DNA of 57,606 nucleotides from Gordonia desulfuricans NBRC 100010 (GCF_001485495.1 NZ_BCNF01000051.1:1-57606), one strand, 5' to 3'. Positions 43,652 through 53,983 are shown, counted from the first letter of the stretch. Numbers and translations are program-made. Notes: generated by a model not told the origin, from the sequence alone.

Positions 43652-43723
43652 TCTGCGCCGTCCCGGCCGGGGTCAGGTCTGCGCCGTCCCGGCCGGGGTC
43701 AGGTCTGCGCCGTCCCGGCCGCT
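43652..43723. repeat. 26-bp tandem repeat, about 2.8 copies
   Basis: Units at 43652-43677 and 43678-43703 are identical; a third is partial. Core TCTGCGCCGTCCCGGCC. It lies just after the terminator, in non-coding DNA. Confidence 0.85.
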
Positions 43724-43757
43724 GTCGTGTCCCAGAGGGTCTCGGTCGTTCCGGCCG

Positions 43758-44765
43758 TCAGCCGAACACCTCGGGCCAGTACTTGGTGAAGCAGTTCACC
43801 GGCTGGCCCTGTCCGAGCGATGGTCCGAAGAAGCCGAGGGAGATCGCGCCGATCCGCTGTGTGGCGGTGCCGTGGCCCTGGCCGGGGGCCGGGTCGGCGA
43901 TCTTCTGCAGCAATGCGACGGCCTGGGTGATGTCGGCGATCGACAGCTGGTGGCGCTTGAGCACGGTGGCCGCCCAGTTGCCGGCCAGGCAGTCGGCGAT
44001 CAGCTCGGCGTTCTCCCCGCGCGGCTCCGACCGCGGACCCAGCCCGCCGGCCTGTGCGATGCGGTCGACCACGGCGTGCCCGTACTCGTGTGCCACGACC
44101 GTCGCCGCGGTGAACTCGCCCTGGAACCCACCGATCTGATCGAGCGGGCCCTGGACCAGGAAGGTGCCGGTCCAGATCCCGACGAAGGTCTCCACCGGCA
44201 GGATCACCGATCCCTCGACCCGTTGCCCGGAGCCGTCGGCGGCCACGTCCACCGGGCAGAAGAAGGCATTCGGGGTGTCGGACTCGACCACCGTGTCCCG
44301 GTCGTCGGTGTCGGTGCACGAGGAGCGGAAGGTCTCCCCCGAGGCGACCAGTACGCGGCCGGGATCCGGGTTGCCCCAACCCAGTTCGTCGAACCACGGC
44401 CCCCAGGTGCCGTCGAGGTCGTCGAGCACCGAGCTCAGGTACGCCGGGACCTTCTGCTGCGCATTGCCGGCGGTGATCTGTCCCTGCATCAGCGACGACG
44501 TCGGCACCGGCAGTGCGGGGCAGTTCCCGGCGGTACAGTCGCCGGGGACCGAGCCGGTCGGCGCCGACGACGATCGTGTGGTGCTGCTGCGCGGGGTACT
44601 CGAGGCCGTCGACGACCCGGATGCCGAGGTCGTCGCCGTGGTGGTGGCGGGAGACCGGGTGGGGACGGCCTCGTCGTCGCCGCCGGTCGAACATGCGGCG
44701 AGCCCGATCGCCGTGACCGCGATCGCGACGACGAGTCGGAAACGGGCCGAGCCTGGACGCATCAT
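43758..44765 (-). CDS. Neutral zinc metallopeptidase lipoprotein
   Basis: A 335-residue lipid-anchored protease-like protein. The signal peptide ends in lipobox IGLAAC, followed by a ~55-residue Ser/Thr-rich spacer. The zinc-binding HEYGH (HExxH type) lies near residue 227, with an acidic residue in ENAELIADC about 25 residues later as likely third ligand. It resembles the putative neutral zinc metallopeptidases of mycobacteria. A -10 TAGATT (44777-44772) ends 6 nt before ATG 44765. Substrate unknown. Confidence 0.88.
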   Translation of the reverse strand: MMRPGSARFRLVVAIAVTAIGLAACSTGGDDEAVPTRSPATTTATTSASGSSTASSTPRSSTTRSSSAPTGSVPGDCTAGNCPALPVPTSSLMQGQITAGNAQQKVPAYLSSVLDDLDGTWGPWFDELGWGNPDPGRVLVASGETFRSSCTDTDDRDTVVESDTPNAFFCPVDVAADGSGQRVEGSVILPVETFVGIWTGTFLVQGPLDQIGGFQGEFTAATVVAHEYGHAVVDRIAQAGGLGPRSEPRGENAELIADCLAGNWAATVLKRHQLSIADITQAVALLQKIADPAPGQGHGTATQRIGAISLGFFGPSLGQGQPVNCFTKYWPEVFG

Positions 44766-44935
44766 GTGAGGAATCTAGCAACGCTTCGGGGTGCGGCCGA
44801 ACAGGTTGTCACCAGTTGAATGACCGGGAGGTCGCGACACCGCAGACCGTGATGTCGCGGTTGTCCCGACCGGCTGCCGATGCCGCGAATCGCCGCACCG
44901 ACCCGGTTGGCCGCCCGCCGCACCTCGCGACTGGG

Positions 44936-44941
44936 TAGGCT
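44936..44941 (+). promoter_or_regulatory. -10 box TAGGCT of sseA-sufE
   Basis: TAGGCT would start RNA near 44948, about 50 nt before the TTG start. Confidence 0.45.
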
Positions 44942-44998
44942 TTCTGCGGGACCGCGCAGCCCGCCGATCCCTGACCCACTGTGGGAGAGGTTGTTCAG

Positions 44999-45895
44999 TT
45001 GAGCGTTGAGACCGACCAGAATCCGGCCTTCGCCGATTACGCGCACCCCGAGCGGCTGGTGACGACGCAATGGCTCTCCGCGCATCTGGGCAGCAAGGGA
45101 CTCAAGATCATCGAGAGCGACGAGGATGTGTTGCTCTACGACATCGGGCACATCCCGACCGCCCAGAAGGTCGACTGGCACCTGCACCTCAACGATCCCG
45201 TCACCCGCGACTACATCAACGGTGAGCAGTTCGCAGAACTGATGCGCAGCAAGGGAATCGAGCGCGACGACACCATCGTCATCTACGGCGACAAGTCCAA
45301 CTGGTGGGCCGCCTACGCACTGTGGGTGTTCACCCTGTTCGGCCATGAGGACGTCCGGCTGCTCGACGGCGGACGCGACGCGTGGATGGCCGAGGACCGC
45401 GACACCTCCTTCGACGTCCCGGAGTACCCGCGGTCGGACTACCCGGTGGTCGAGCGCAACGACTCCGCGATTCGTGCCTTCGCCGCCCAGGTCCGTGAGT
45501 CCCTGGGCACCGAGCCGCTGATCGACGTGCGCTCGCCGCAGGAGTACACCGGTGAGCGCACCCACATGCCCGACTACCCGGAGGAGGGTGCACTGCGCGG
45601 CGGTCACATCCCCACCGCGGTGTCGATCCCGTGGGCCAAGGCGGCCGCACCCGACAGCCGTTTCCGCAGTCGCACCGAGCTCGACGAGATCTACGGTGGC
45701 CTCGACCCGCAGACCCCGACCATCGCCTACTGCCGGATCGGTGAGCGCTCGAGCCACACCTGGTTCGTGCTGACCCATCTGCTCGGATTCGGCAGCGTCC
45801 GCAACTACGACGGTTCGTGGACGGAGTGGGGTAACGCCGTGCGCGCACCGATCGTCGTCGGTGACGAGCCGGGTACCGCGCCCAGCTCGTCATGA
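44999..45895 (+). CDS. sseA: Thiosulfate/3-mercaptopyruvate sulfurtransferase (SseA-like)
   Basis: A 298-residue two-domain rhodanese. The N-domain (residues ~15-140) is non-catalytic; the C-domain has [12 protein letters not shown] and the active-site loop [12 protein letters not shown] with the persulfide Cys. TTG 44999 is the best start: GGGAGAGG ends 8 nt upstream, while the GTG at 44981 would be the RBS itself. Its stop overlaps the SufE gene (ATGA). It likely passes sulfur to that partner, like Rv3283-Rv3284. Confidence 0.94.
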   Translation: MSVETDQNPAFADYAHPERLVTTQWLSAHLGSKGLKIIESDEDVLLYDIGHIPTAQKVDWHLHLNDPVTRDYINGEQFAELMRSKGIERDDTIVIYGDKSNWWAAYALWVFTLFGHEDVRLLDGGRDAWMAEDRDTSFDVPEYPRSDYPVVERNDSAIRAFAAQVRESLGTEPLIDVRSPQEYTGERTHMPDYPEEGALRGGHIPTAVSIPWAKAAAPDSRFRSRTELDEIYGGLDPQTPTIAYCRIGERSSHTWFVLTHLLGFGSVRNYDGSWTEWGNAVRAPIVVGDEPGTAPSSS

Positions 45896-46371
45896 GTCTG
45901 CCCCCAGCTCTCGCCGAGATCGTCGACGACTTTGCGGCCGCAGGCGATTCGGACCGCGTCACCATGCTGCTCGAGTTCGCCGGCGAGTTACCCGACCTTC
46001 CCGAGGACCTTCGCACCGAGGCGATGGAACCGGTACCCGAGTGCCAGTCCCCGGTGTTTCTGTCGGTCGACGCCGACGACCCGGGGTCGGTGCGCCTGTT
46101 CTTCAGCGCACCACGGGAGGCCCCCACCACCCGGGGATTCGCCTCGATCCTGCACCAGGGTCTCGACGGCGCGTCGGCTGCGGAGATCCTGGCCGTGCCG
46201 GGCGACTTCTATCACGATCTCGGGCTGGCCGCGGCGGTCAGCCCGTTGCGACTGCGCGGGATGGCCGGGATGCTCGGCCGGATCAAGTCGCAGGTGCGCG
46301 CGCAGACCGGAGCCGGCCCCGCCGGCACCGGATCGGCGACCCCGCCCGCGGGCTCCCCGACGTCGGACTGA
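45892..46371 (+). CDS. sufE: SufE-like sulfur acceptor (Rv3284-like)
   Basis: A 159-residue SufE-fold protein that takes persulfide sulfur and stimulates a sulfur donor. The conserved acceptor Cys is in VPECQSPVF (~residue 51), and [41 protein letters not shown] is the family C-half. The last 25 residues are Pro/Gly/Thr-rich. It overlaps sseA by 4 nt and the next gene by 1 nt (TGATG), so three proteins are translated as one coupled set. Confidence 0.92.
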   Translation: MSLPPALAEIVDDFAAAGDSDRVTMLLEFAGELPDLPEDLRTEAMEPVPECQSPVFLSVDADDPGSVRLFFSAPREAPTTRGFASILHQGLDGASAAEILAVPGDFYHDLGLAAAVSPLRLRGMAGMLGRIKSQVRAQTGAGPAGTGSATPPAGSPTSD

Positions 46372-47786
46372 TGAAGTTCATCCAGATCCTCGAGGAGCCG
46401 ATCGAGCCGGGCGGGCTCGTCGAGTGGACCCCGTTCACCCCGGGCGGCCTGGGCACCTGGAGCCCGGATCCGCGGTTGACCTCACACAATCACGAACAGC
46501 ACCTGCGGGCGGCGTTCGAGTACCGTGCGCGCACGCACCGGGAGGGCGGCCGCGAGTCGTGGCTGGGCGTGTCCGTCGAGTTCGACGAGGCGCTGTCGAT
46601 CCCGGCGTTGCGCGCGACGCTGCGGTTCTGGATCGACCGGCACGAGGTGCTGCGCAGTCACGTGGTGATCACCCGCGACGGCTTGCGGCGGCTGACCACC
46701 GCACCGGGGACGGTCCGGCTGAACATGGGTCGGATCGGCTGGTATGCCGAGCCCGGACCGCTCGTCGAGCAGCTGGCCGGTTCCTTCGACCGTGCCACCG
46801 CCCCGATGCACTGGCCCGCCTACCTGTTCGCGACGATCGGCCGGGAGTCGTCGTTCACGCTGATCTTCACCGCCGACCATTCCCTGCTCGACGGGTACTC
46901 GCTGATCATGGCCCAGCACGAGCTCACCACGATCTACCGGGCGATGCGCGACCACCGGCCGGTGGACCTGCCCGAGGTGGGCAGTTACGTCGACTTCAGT
47001 GCCGCCGAGCGACGCCAGGCCGACCAGGACGGTGCCGACCACCCGGCGGTGAGCACCTGGAGCAGATTCCTGCAGGCCGGCAGCGGCGACATGCCCGCCC
47101 TGCTGTCGGCGTCGGCCGACACCACCACCGTCCCCGGCCCGGCCGCCGGCGGTGAACGGCCCCAGGAGTCGCGGTCGGGGGTCATCACCGACGACGACAC
47201 CGCGAACCGGTTCGCCGCGGTCTGCGCCGAGGCCGGCGGATCGCTCACCGCTGGGGTCCTCGCCGCGTTCGCGATGGTGCACCACGACATCACCGACGAC
47301 CCCGAGTTCCGGTGCGTGCTGCCCCGGCACACACGCAACGACGCGCGCTGGCTGGCCGCGCTCGGCTGGTTCGTCGCCGTCGCACCGTTCTGTCTCGACA
47401 TGTCCGATTCGCCCACCTTCGACCAGACGGTGGCGCGGTCGACCGCGGAGTTGAAGCATTCCCGACAGGGGGCATCACTGCCGTATCTGCGGGTGGCCGA
47501 GCTGATCGGCCACAGCGGGCATCCACGATTCGTGATCTCGTTCATCGACACCCGCTATGCCCCGGGTGCGGCCGCCGCCGACGCCGGCCGGGCGAAGGTG
47601 CTGCGCAGCCACTCCTACTCCCCCGACGAGGTCTACATCTGGATCAACCGCACCCCGTCGGGCCTGCGGTATTCCACCCGCTTCCCGCACCACGCCGACG
47701 CGGAGCTCGTGCCCGGGTTCCTCGCCGCCTTCGCGGCCTGTGTGCGGGCCGTCGCCGATGGCAGCACATTCAACTCGCGGATGTGA
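46371..47786 (+). CDS. Condensation-domain acyltransferase (PapA-like)
   Basis: A 471-residue acyl-CoA/thioester-dependent O-acyltransferase-like protein of the condensation-domain superfamily. The catalytic HxxxDG is intact (ADHSLLDGYSL, near residue 168-174). The second landmark DFGWG is replaced by a looser ALGWFVAVAPF stretch near 330. Mycobacterial PapA proteins esterify trehalose or phthiocerol with long acyl chains; here the acceptor is unknown. It is coupled to sufE by TGATG and precedes accA3, a place where M. tuberculosis has no such gene. Confidence 0.82.
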   Translation: MKFIQILEEPIEPGGLVEWTPFTPGGLGTWSPDPRLTSHNHEQHLRAAFEYRARTHREGGRESWLGVSVEFDEALSIPALRATLRFWIDRHEVLRSHVVITRDGLRRLTTAPGTVRLNMGRIGWYAEPGPLVEQLAGSFDRATAPMHWPAYLFATIGRESSFTLIFTADHSLLDGYSLIMAQHELTTIYRAMRDHRPVDLPEVGSYVDFSAAERRQADQDGADHPAVSTWSRFLQAGSGDMPALLSASADTTTVPGPAAGGERPQESRSGVITDDDTANRFAAVCAEAGGSLTAGVLAAFAMVHHDITDDPEFRCVLPRHTRNDARWLAALGWFVAVAPFCLDMSDSPTFDQTVARSTAELKHSRQGASLPYLRVAELIGHSGHPRFVISFIDTRYAPGAAAADAGRAKVLRSHSYSPDEVYIWINRTPSGLRYSTRFPHHADAELVPGFLAAFAACVRAVADGSTFNSRM

Positions 47787-47847
47787 CCCACACCTCCACC
47801 GATCGTTTGCTCGGTGGGTTAGGGTGAATGCCGGTGTGTGCGCCGCC

Positions 47848-47853
47848 TAGACT
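47848..47853 (+). promoter_or_regulatory. -10 box TAGACT before the 40-codon frame and accA3
   Basis: TAGACT ends 7 nt before GTG 47861, so RNA would begin on that codon and run into accA3. Confidence 0.55.
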
Positions 47854-47860
47854 CCAGGAG

Positions 47861-47983
47861 GTGCGCCACGCCGGTCGCGGACACCCTGTTGTGACCGGTG
47901 CCCAGAACCCGATTTCGGCGCCCTATCCGGACGCCGTGCCGAACCGCCCCGTGGCGCGCACGCGACGCGGCGCCCCCAAGTAA
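47861..47983 (+). CDS. Putative leaderless 40-residue upstream peptide of accA3
   Basis: A GTG-started frame of 40 codons ending TAA at 47981-47983, 15 nt before accA3. The -10 box TAGACT places the transcript start on its GTG. The product is basic and Pro/Arg-rich (VRHAGRGHPVVTGAQNPISA..., ending RGAPK) with no known domain. The accA3 RBS AGGAGA lies just after its stop, so its translation could couple to or modulate accA3. Such leaderless small ORFs are common in mycobacteria. Whether the peptide matters, or only its translation, is open. Confidence 0.5.
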   Translation: MRHAGRGHPVVTGAQNPISAPYPDAVPNRPVARTRRGAPK

Positions 47984-47998
47984 GGCCCAGGAGAACAA

Positions 47999-49795
<1,797 letters not shown>

Positions 49796-49819
49796 CGTTC
49801 GCCTGATCGGGTTGCCGTA

Positions 49820-50170
49820 GTGGAACCCATCGAGATCAACGCCGGGACGTGGTATCTGCGGGCGCTTCGCGCCGACGAGCGGATCACCGACGTCCCGGCG
49901 TTGTCGGCTCTCGGGATAGATCAGCCCGCCACGTATGTCGCTGCGGCCGAACATGATTGGCACACCGAGACCCGATTCACCTGGGCGGTGTGCATCCCCA
50001 CCACCGGCGAGCTCGTCGCCGTGATCGGGGTCGACGCCGACCGCGGCCTGTGGGGTCGTTGCCGTGACGGCCACGACGAGGCACTCACCACGGCGATCGG
50101 CCCGGTCACACGGTTCGCCGACGGCGCGCTCGGACTCGGTGCCGTGGGGCCCCTCACCGACGGGCTCTGA
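49820..50170 (+). CDS. Small protein, possibly an acetyltransferase-like fragment
   Basis: A 116-residue protein starting GTG 49820. The opening MEPIEINAGTWYLRALRADERI and the strand RFTWAVCIPTTGELVAVIGV recall the first strands of actinobacterial GNAT acetyltransferases, but the acetyl-CoA loop (R/QxxGxG/A) and the C-terminal half are absent. It may be a degenerate or minimal relative. It lies 24 nt after accA3 without an obvious promoter. A reverse gene follows 39 nt downstream. I do not assign a function. Confidence 0.5.
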   Translation: MEPIEINAGTWYLRALRADERITDVPALSALGIDQPATYVAAAEHDWHTETRFTWAVCIPTTGELVAVIGVDADRGLWGRCRDGHDEALTTAIGPVTRFADGALGLGAVGPLTDGL

Positions 50171-50209
50171 GATCCCGATCGCCGGATCCCGATCGCCGAA
50201 TGTCCCGGG

Positions 50210-50752
50210 TCAGTCCGGCACGTCGTGATCGACACCGGTCGCGAGATCACCGCATTCCACCACCGTGACGTCGTCACGGCCGCGCAGATAGGTCTGTGCA
50301 CCGACGTCACCGGCCAGGACCGCCCGGACGCCGCACAGATGGTCCGCGCCCAGATACACCGGATGACCGGACCGACCGTCGTAGACGGCGCGGACGAGCG
50401 CGTCCCGCCGACCGCCCGCGGTGGCCACGATCCGCGCCACCACGTCGGACCCCACGTCCGGCGTGTCAACAACATGTAAAACAACCCCGTCCATCTCGGG
50501 CCGATCGGCGACGTGATCGAGTACCGCACGCACACTCGCCGAGACTCCCACAGCCCAGTCCGGGACCGTCACCGCCTGCGACTCCGGCGGCGGATCGACG
50601 AGTGCGGCCCCCATCGCGACCAGCACCTCGGCGCACCCGCCACGTCGCAGTGCATCGACCGCGATGTCGAGCCACTCTCCTTGCTGGGCAAGGATTTTCG
50701 GGATACCAAATCTTCTGCCCCCGCCGGCCGCGAGAACCGCACCGACATCCAT
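50210..50752 (-). CDS. MobA/MocA-like nucleotidyltransferase
   Basis: A 180-residue NTP-transferase domain protein. The N-terminal VLAAGGGRRFGIPKIL is the nucleotide-binding signature (LAAGxxxRxGxxK), and VVLHVVDTPDVGSDVVARIV carries the metal-binding Asp. MocA-type enzymes make molybdopterin cytosine dinucleotide for xanthine dehydrogenase, which fits the neighbouring urate genes. AGGGGATC precedes ATG 50752. The link to purine breakdown is inference from position. It is divergent from the permease. Confidence 0.78.
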   Translation of the reverse strand: MDVGAVLAAGGGRRFGIPKILAQQGEWLDIAVDALRRGGCAEVLVAMGAALVDPPPESQAVTVPDWAVGVSASVRAVLDHVADRPEMDGVVLHVVDTPDVGSDVVARIVATAGGRRDALVRAVYDGRSGHPVYLGADHLCGVRAVLAGDVGAQTYLRGRDDVTVVECGDLATGVDHDVPD

Positions 50753-50841
50753 GGCCGATCCCCTTTCCGACGGTGACGAAGACCCGGGTCCACCACGCCC
50801 ACGGTAGTGCCGCCCGACGGCATCAGACCACCGAACAAGGC

Positions 50842-50948
50842 GTGGTTACACCACCGCAATATACGATCACGCGGTCGCGAGAACCGTTGCGCGGGTCCAC
50901 TATTTAGCTGCTGATGCGGCGGTGTTCCTCATCCATCATCGCCGCATC
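50842..50948. promoter_or_regulatory. Two inverted repeats in the permease/nucleotidyltransferase gap
   Basis: GTGGT-TAC-ACCAC (50842-50854) looks like a small operator. GATGCGGCG (50913-50921) and its exact complement (50940-50948) frame an 18-nt loop just before the permease RBS. A purine-responsive regulator could act here. No strong -35/-10 pair is clear (TATTTA at 50901 is possible). Confidence 0.4.
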
Positions 50949-50980
50949 GAACCATGTTCATCCGTCGCAGGGAGATGGCG

Positions 50981-52966
50981 ATGTCCACCGACTCGGCCCC
51001 AGCCGCATCCGTACCAGCCAAGCGCAAGCGGGTTCATCCCGTCGACCAGGTGCCACCCCCCGGCAGACTGGTCGCGCTCGGTGCCCAGCATGTCGTCGCC
51101 TTCTACGCCGGTGCGGTCCTCGTCCCGCTGCTGATCGCGCGGGCGATCGGCCTCGACAACGAGGCCCTCACCATGCTGATCACCGCCGATCTGTTCACCT
51201 GTGGCATCGCCTCGCTGCTCCAGTCGGTCGGTATCTGGAAGATCGGCGTGCGCCTCCCACTGCTGCAGGGCATCACGTTCGCGACCCTCGCCCCGGTGAT
51301 CCAGATCGCCAATCAGCACGGCGGCGGACGCGTCGGCCTGCAGACGGTGTACGGCGCGGTGATCGCGGCGGGCGTCTTCACCTTCCTGATGGCGCCGTTC
51401 TTCGCGAAGCTGATCCGCTTTCTGCCGCCGGTGGTGACCGGAACACTGATCACCATCATCGGGGTGTGCCTGATCCCGGTGGGTGCCGGGGATGCGGTGA
51501 CCGATCCCAACCAGCACCTCAAGGATCCGGGCAACTGGAAATGGGTCTGCTACGCCCTGGGCACCATCCTGCTGATCGTGTTGATGCAACGGTTCTTCCG
51601 CGGCTTCATGGCCACCATCGCCATCCTGCTGGGTCTGGTGGTGGGCACCTTCGTGGCCTGGCTGTGCGGTGACGCGCACTTCTCGTCGGTCGGTGAGGCC
51701 GACTGGCTGGGCTTCACCCCGCCGTTCGCGTTCGGCTGGCCGCAGTGGGACATCGTGGCGATCGTGTCGATGATCGTGGTGCTACTGGTGGTCGCGGTGG
51801 AGTCGACCGGGTCGATCTTCGCCACCGGTGAGATCGTCGGCAAACGCATCAAGTCCGACGACGTGGCCGCGGCGGTCCGGGCCGACGGCGTCGCCACCAT
51901 CATCGGCGGGTCGTTCAACTCGTTCCCCTACACCGCGTTCTCCGAGAACGTCGGCCTGGTGCGCCTGACCGGCGTGAAGAGCCGATGGGTGGTGGCCTGC
52001 GCCGGTGTCATCATGATCATCCTGGGGCTGCTGCCCAAGCTGGCCAAGGTGGTCGAGTCGATCCCCGCCCCGGTGCTCGGCGGTGCCGCCCTGATCATGT
52101 TCGCCACCGTGGCGATCGTCGGCATCCAGACCCTGACCTCGGTGGACTTCACCGATCACCGCAATCTGATCATCGCCGCCACCTCGCTCGCGGTGGCGCT
52201 CTACGTCCAGTTCTCGCAGTCGTCGGCACCGACGACGGTGATCGAGAAGGGTGCCCCGGTCGACGTCCCGGCATTGCCCGGTGTCGACCAGGCGATGCCC
52301 AACCTGATCCTGCAGATCCCGTTCTCGACCGGCATCACGATGGGTGCGATCACCGCAATCCTGTTGAACCTCTTGTTCTTCCACATCGGGAACAAGGGTC
52401 CGGCGGTGGCCGGCGGCGGCGCCATCACCCTCGACGAGGTCAACGAGATGAGCGTCGAACAGTTCCGGGAGACCTTCGGCGAGGTGGTCCAGGGGGTGGA
52501 CTGGGTGCTCGACCGCGCCTTCGACCAGCGGCCCTTCGACGACGTTCACGACCTGCGCAGCGCCTTCCAGGAGGCGATGCTCACCGGCAGCGACACCGAA
52601 CAGCTCGACCTGATCCGCGCCTTCCCCGATCTGGGCGCCGAGGACGAGGAGACCGGCGAACTGCAGGCCGTCGATCACAAGGGGCTCTCGCACCTCGAGG
52701 AGACCGAGCACGAGAACGTGGTGAACCTCGCCGCGGCGTATCGCGATCACTTCGGCTTCCCGCTGGTGATCTGTGCACGCGAGACCGAACGCTACGACCG
52801 GGTGCTGCGCAGCGGCTGGGCGCGGATGGACAACTCGTCGACGTCGGAGAAGTCGTTCGCGCTGATCGAGATCGCGAAGATCGCCAACTACCGGTTCGAC
52901 GATCTCGTCGCCGATGCGAACCCGATCACCTCGGCCCGGTTCTCGCGTCAGCCCGAACTCTCCTAG
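50981..52966 (+). CDS. Xanthine/urate permease fused to an OHCU-decarboxylase-like domain
   Basis: A 661-residue two-part protein. Residues ~20-475 are a complete NCS2 nucleobase permease (GAQHVVAFYAGAVLVPLLIA, TFATLAPVIQ, and the QTxTSVDF-like IQTLTSVDFTDH region), with ~13 membrane helices. Residues ~490-655 match the UraD/OHCU decarboxylase fold (FRETFGEVVQGVDWVLDRAF..., AAAYRDHFGFPLVICARE). At the catalytic site the usual RAHPDL reads RAFPDL, so the essential His is Phe548, and the following EQ pair is also absent. The domain is thus probably non-catalytic. ATG 50981 has GGGAG 6 nt upstream. An intact OHCU decarboxylase gene follows. Confidence 0.88.
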   Translation: MSTDSAPAASVPAKRKRVHPVDQVPPPGRLVALGAQHVVAFYAGAVLVPLLIARAIGLDNEALTMLITADLFTCGIASLLQSVGIWKIGVRLPLLQGITFATLAPVIQIANQHGGGRVGLQTVYGAVIAAGVFTFLMAPFFAKLIRFLPPVVTGTLITIIGVCLIPVGAGDAVTDPNQHLKDPGNWKWVCYALGTILLIVLMQRFFRGFMATIAILLGLVVGTFVAWLCGDAHFSSVGEADWLGFTPPFAFGWPQWDIVAIVSMIVVLLVVAVESTGSIFATGEIVGKRIKSDDVAAAVRADGVATIIGGSFNSFPYTAFSENVGLVRLTGVKSRWVVACAGVIMIILGLLPKLAKVVESIPAPVLGGAALIMFATVAIVGIQTLTSVDFTDHRNLIIAATSLAVALYVQFSQSSAPTTVIEKGAPVDVPALPGVDQAMPNLILQIPFSTGITMGAITAILLNLLFFHIGNKGPAVAGGGAITLDEVNEMSVEQFRETFGEVVQGVDWVLDRAFDQRPFDDVHDLRSAFQEAMLTGSDTEQLDLIRAFPDLGAEDEETGELQAVDHKGLSHLEETEHENVVNLAAAYRDHFGFPLVICARETERYDRVLRSGWARMDNSSTSEKSFALIEIAKIANYRFDDLVADANPITSARFSRQPELS

Positions 52967-52969
52967 GCT
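52964..52969 (+). promoter_or_regulatory. -10 box TAGGCT made from the permease stop codon
   Basis: The TAG stop of the permease gene (52964-52966) is the first half of TAGGCT, which ends 7 nt before GTG 52977. It would give the OHCU gene a separate leaderless start. Confidence 0.5.
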
Positions 52970-52976
52970 GGTCTGC

Positions 52977-53498
52977 GTGCGAAGAGTCGATTGGCGAGGT
53001 TTGTCCAGTTTCAACGAGCTCAGTGAGCGGCAGGCCATCAGTACCCTCTACGAATGCTGCAGTTCGTCGATCTGGGCGCTCCGCGTCGCCAGGGCACGGC
53101 CGTTCACCGACGACGACGCCCTGCTCGACTATGCGGACCTGATCCTCGCCGAACTCACCGAGAGCGATCTCGACGAGGCGTTGTCGGGACATCCGCGGAT
53201 CGGTGACCGCGCCGACAATCCGTCCTCGCAGCGCGAGCAGTCGGGCGTCGTCGGCGCCGAGGCCGCGGTGCTGTCCGAGTTGAAGGAACTCAACGCGGCC
53301 TACGAAGAGCGCTTCGGCCACGTCTATCTGGTGTTCGCCAACGGTCGTCCCGCCGCGGAGCTGCTGGGCATCCTCAAGGAACGCATGCGCAACGACCCGG
53401 ACACCGAGCGCCGGGTGATGCGCATGGAACTGGGCAAGATCAACCGCAGCCGCCTGACCCGGATGCTCACGCCCGCGGTCGAGTATGTTGACGACTGA
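52977..53498 (+). CDS. uraD: 2-oxo-4-hydroxy-4-carboxy-5-ureidoimidazoline decarboxylase
   Basis: A 173-residue OHCU decarboxylase, the enzyme that turns OHCU into S-allantoin after urate oxidation. LSSFNELSERQAISTLYECC opens the fold, the catalytic His is in GHPRIG (His72), SSQREQSGV holds the Glu, and LNAAYEERFGHVYLVFANG and RMELGKINRSRL complete the site. GTG 52977 is chosen from the -10 box; no RBS is needed. It is followed 24 nt later by the HIU hydrolase. Urate oxidase is not in the window. Confidence 0.93.
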   Translation: MRRVDWRGLSSFNELSERQAISTLYECCSSSIWALRVARARPFTDDDALLDYADLILAELTESDLDEALSGHPRIGDRADNPSSQREQSGVVGAEAAVLSELKELNAAYEERFGHVYLVFANGRPAAELLGILKERMRNDPDTERRVMRMELGKINRSRLTRMLTPAVEYVDD

Positions 53499-53522
53499 TC
53501 CGAGCAGAGGAGCAGCAACGCG

Positions 53523-53849
53523 ATGACCGGTTTGTCCACCCATGTCCTGGATGCCACATCCGGTACCCCCGCCGTCGGGATGTCGGTGATCCTGCAGGAC
53601 GCCGCCGGCGGCGAGCTGGCGTCGGGGGTCACCGACGCCGACGGCCGGATCGCGCAGGTGAGCACGCAGCCACTGGTCCCGGGCATCTATCACCTGGTGT
53701 TCGAGACCGGTGAATGGTTCTCCGACAACGACATCGAGGCCTTCTACCCCGAGGTCGACATCTGCTTCACCGTCGACGACGCCGATCGCCACTACCACGT
53801 GCCGGTGTTGCTGAGCCCGTTCGCCTACTCGACGTATCGGGGCAGCTGA
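53523..53849 (+). CDS. uraH: 5-hydroxyisourate hydrolase
   Basis: A 108-residue transthyretin-related enzyme that opens 5-hydroxyisourate to OHCU, one step before UraD. LSTHVLDATSGTPA (His near residue 7) and the C-terminal hallmark HVPVLLSPFAYSTYRGS with terminal YRGS are both present. GAGGAG stands 7-8 nt before ATG 53523. Together with the permease and uraD it forms a urate-to-allantoin block lacking only urate oxidase. Confidence 0.95.
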   Translation: MTGLSTHVLDATSGTPAVGMSVILQDAAGGELASGVTDADGRIAQVSTQPLVPGIYHLVFETGEWFSDNDIEAFYPEVDICFTVDDADRHYHVPVLLSPFAYSTYRGS

Positions 53850-53897
53850 CCCGACGGTGATCGAGCCGGCGTCCTCGGGCGGTCGAGCAGACTCCTC

Positions 53898-53978
53898 ACG
53901 ATGGTTGAGCGCGACGCACCCCCCACGATGGTTGAGCACGACGCACCCCCCACGATGGTTGAGCGCGACGCACCCCCC
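53898..53978. repeat. Three 27-bp tandem units
   Basis: Units at 53898, 53925 and 53952, each ACGATGGTTGAGC... ending CACCCCCC, differing by one base. A fourth start merges into a dispersed palindromic element. Confidence 0.9.
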
Positions 53979-53983
53979 ACGAT

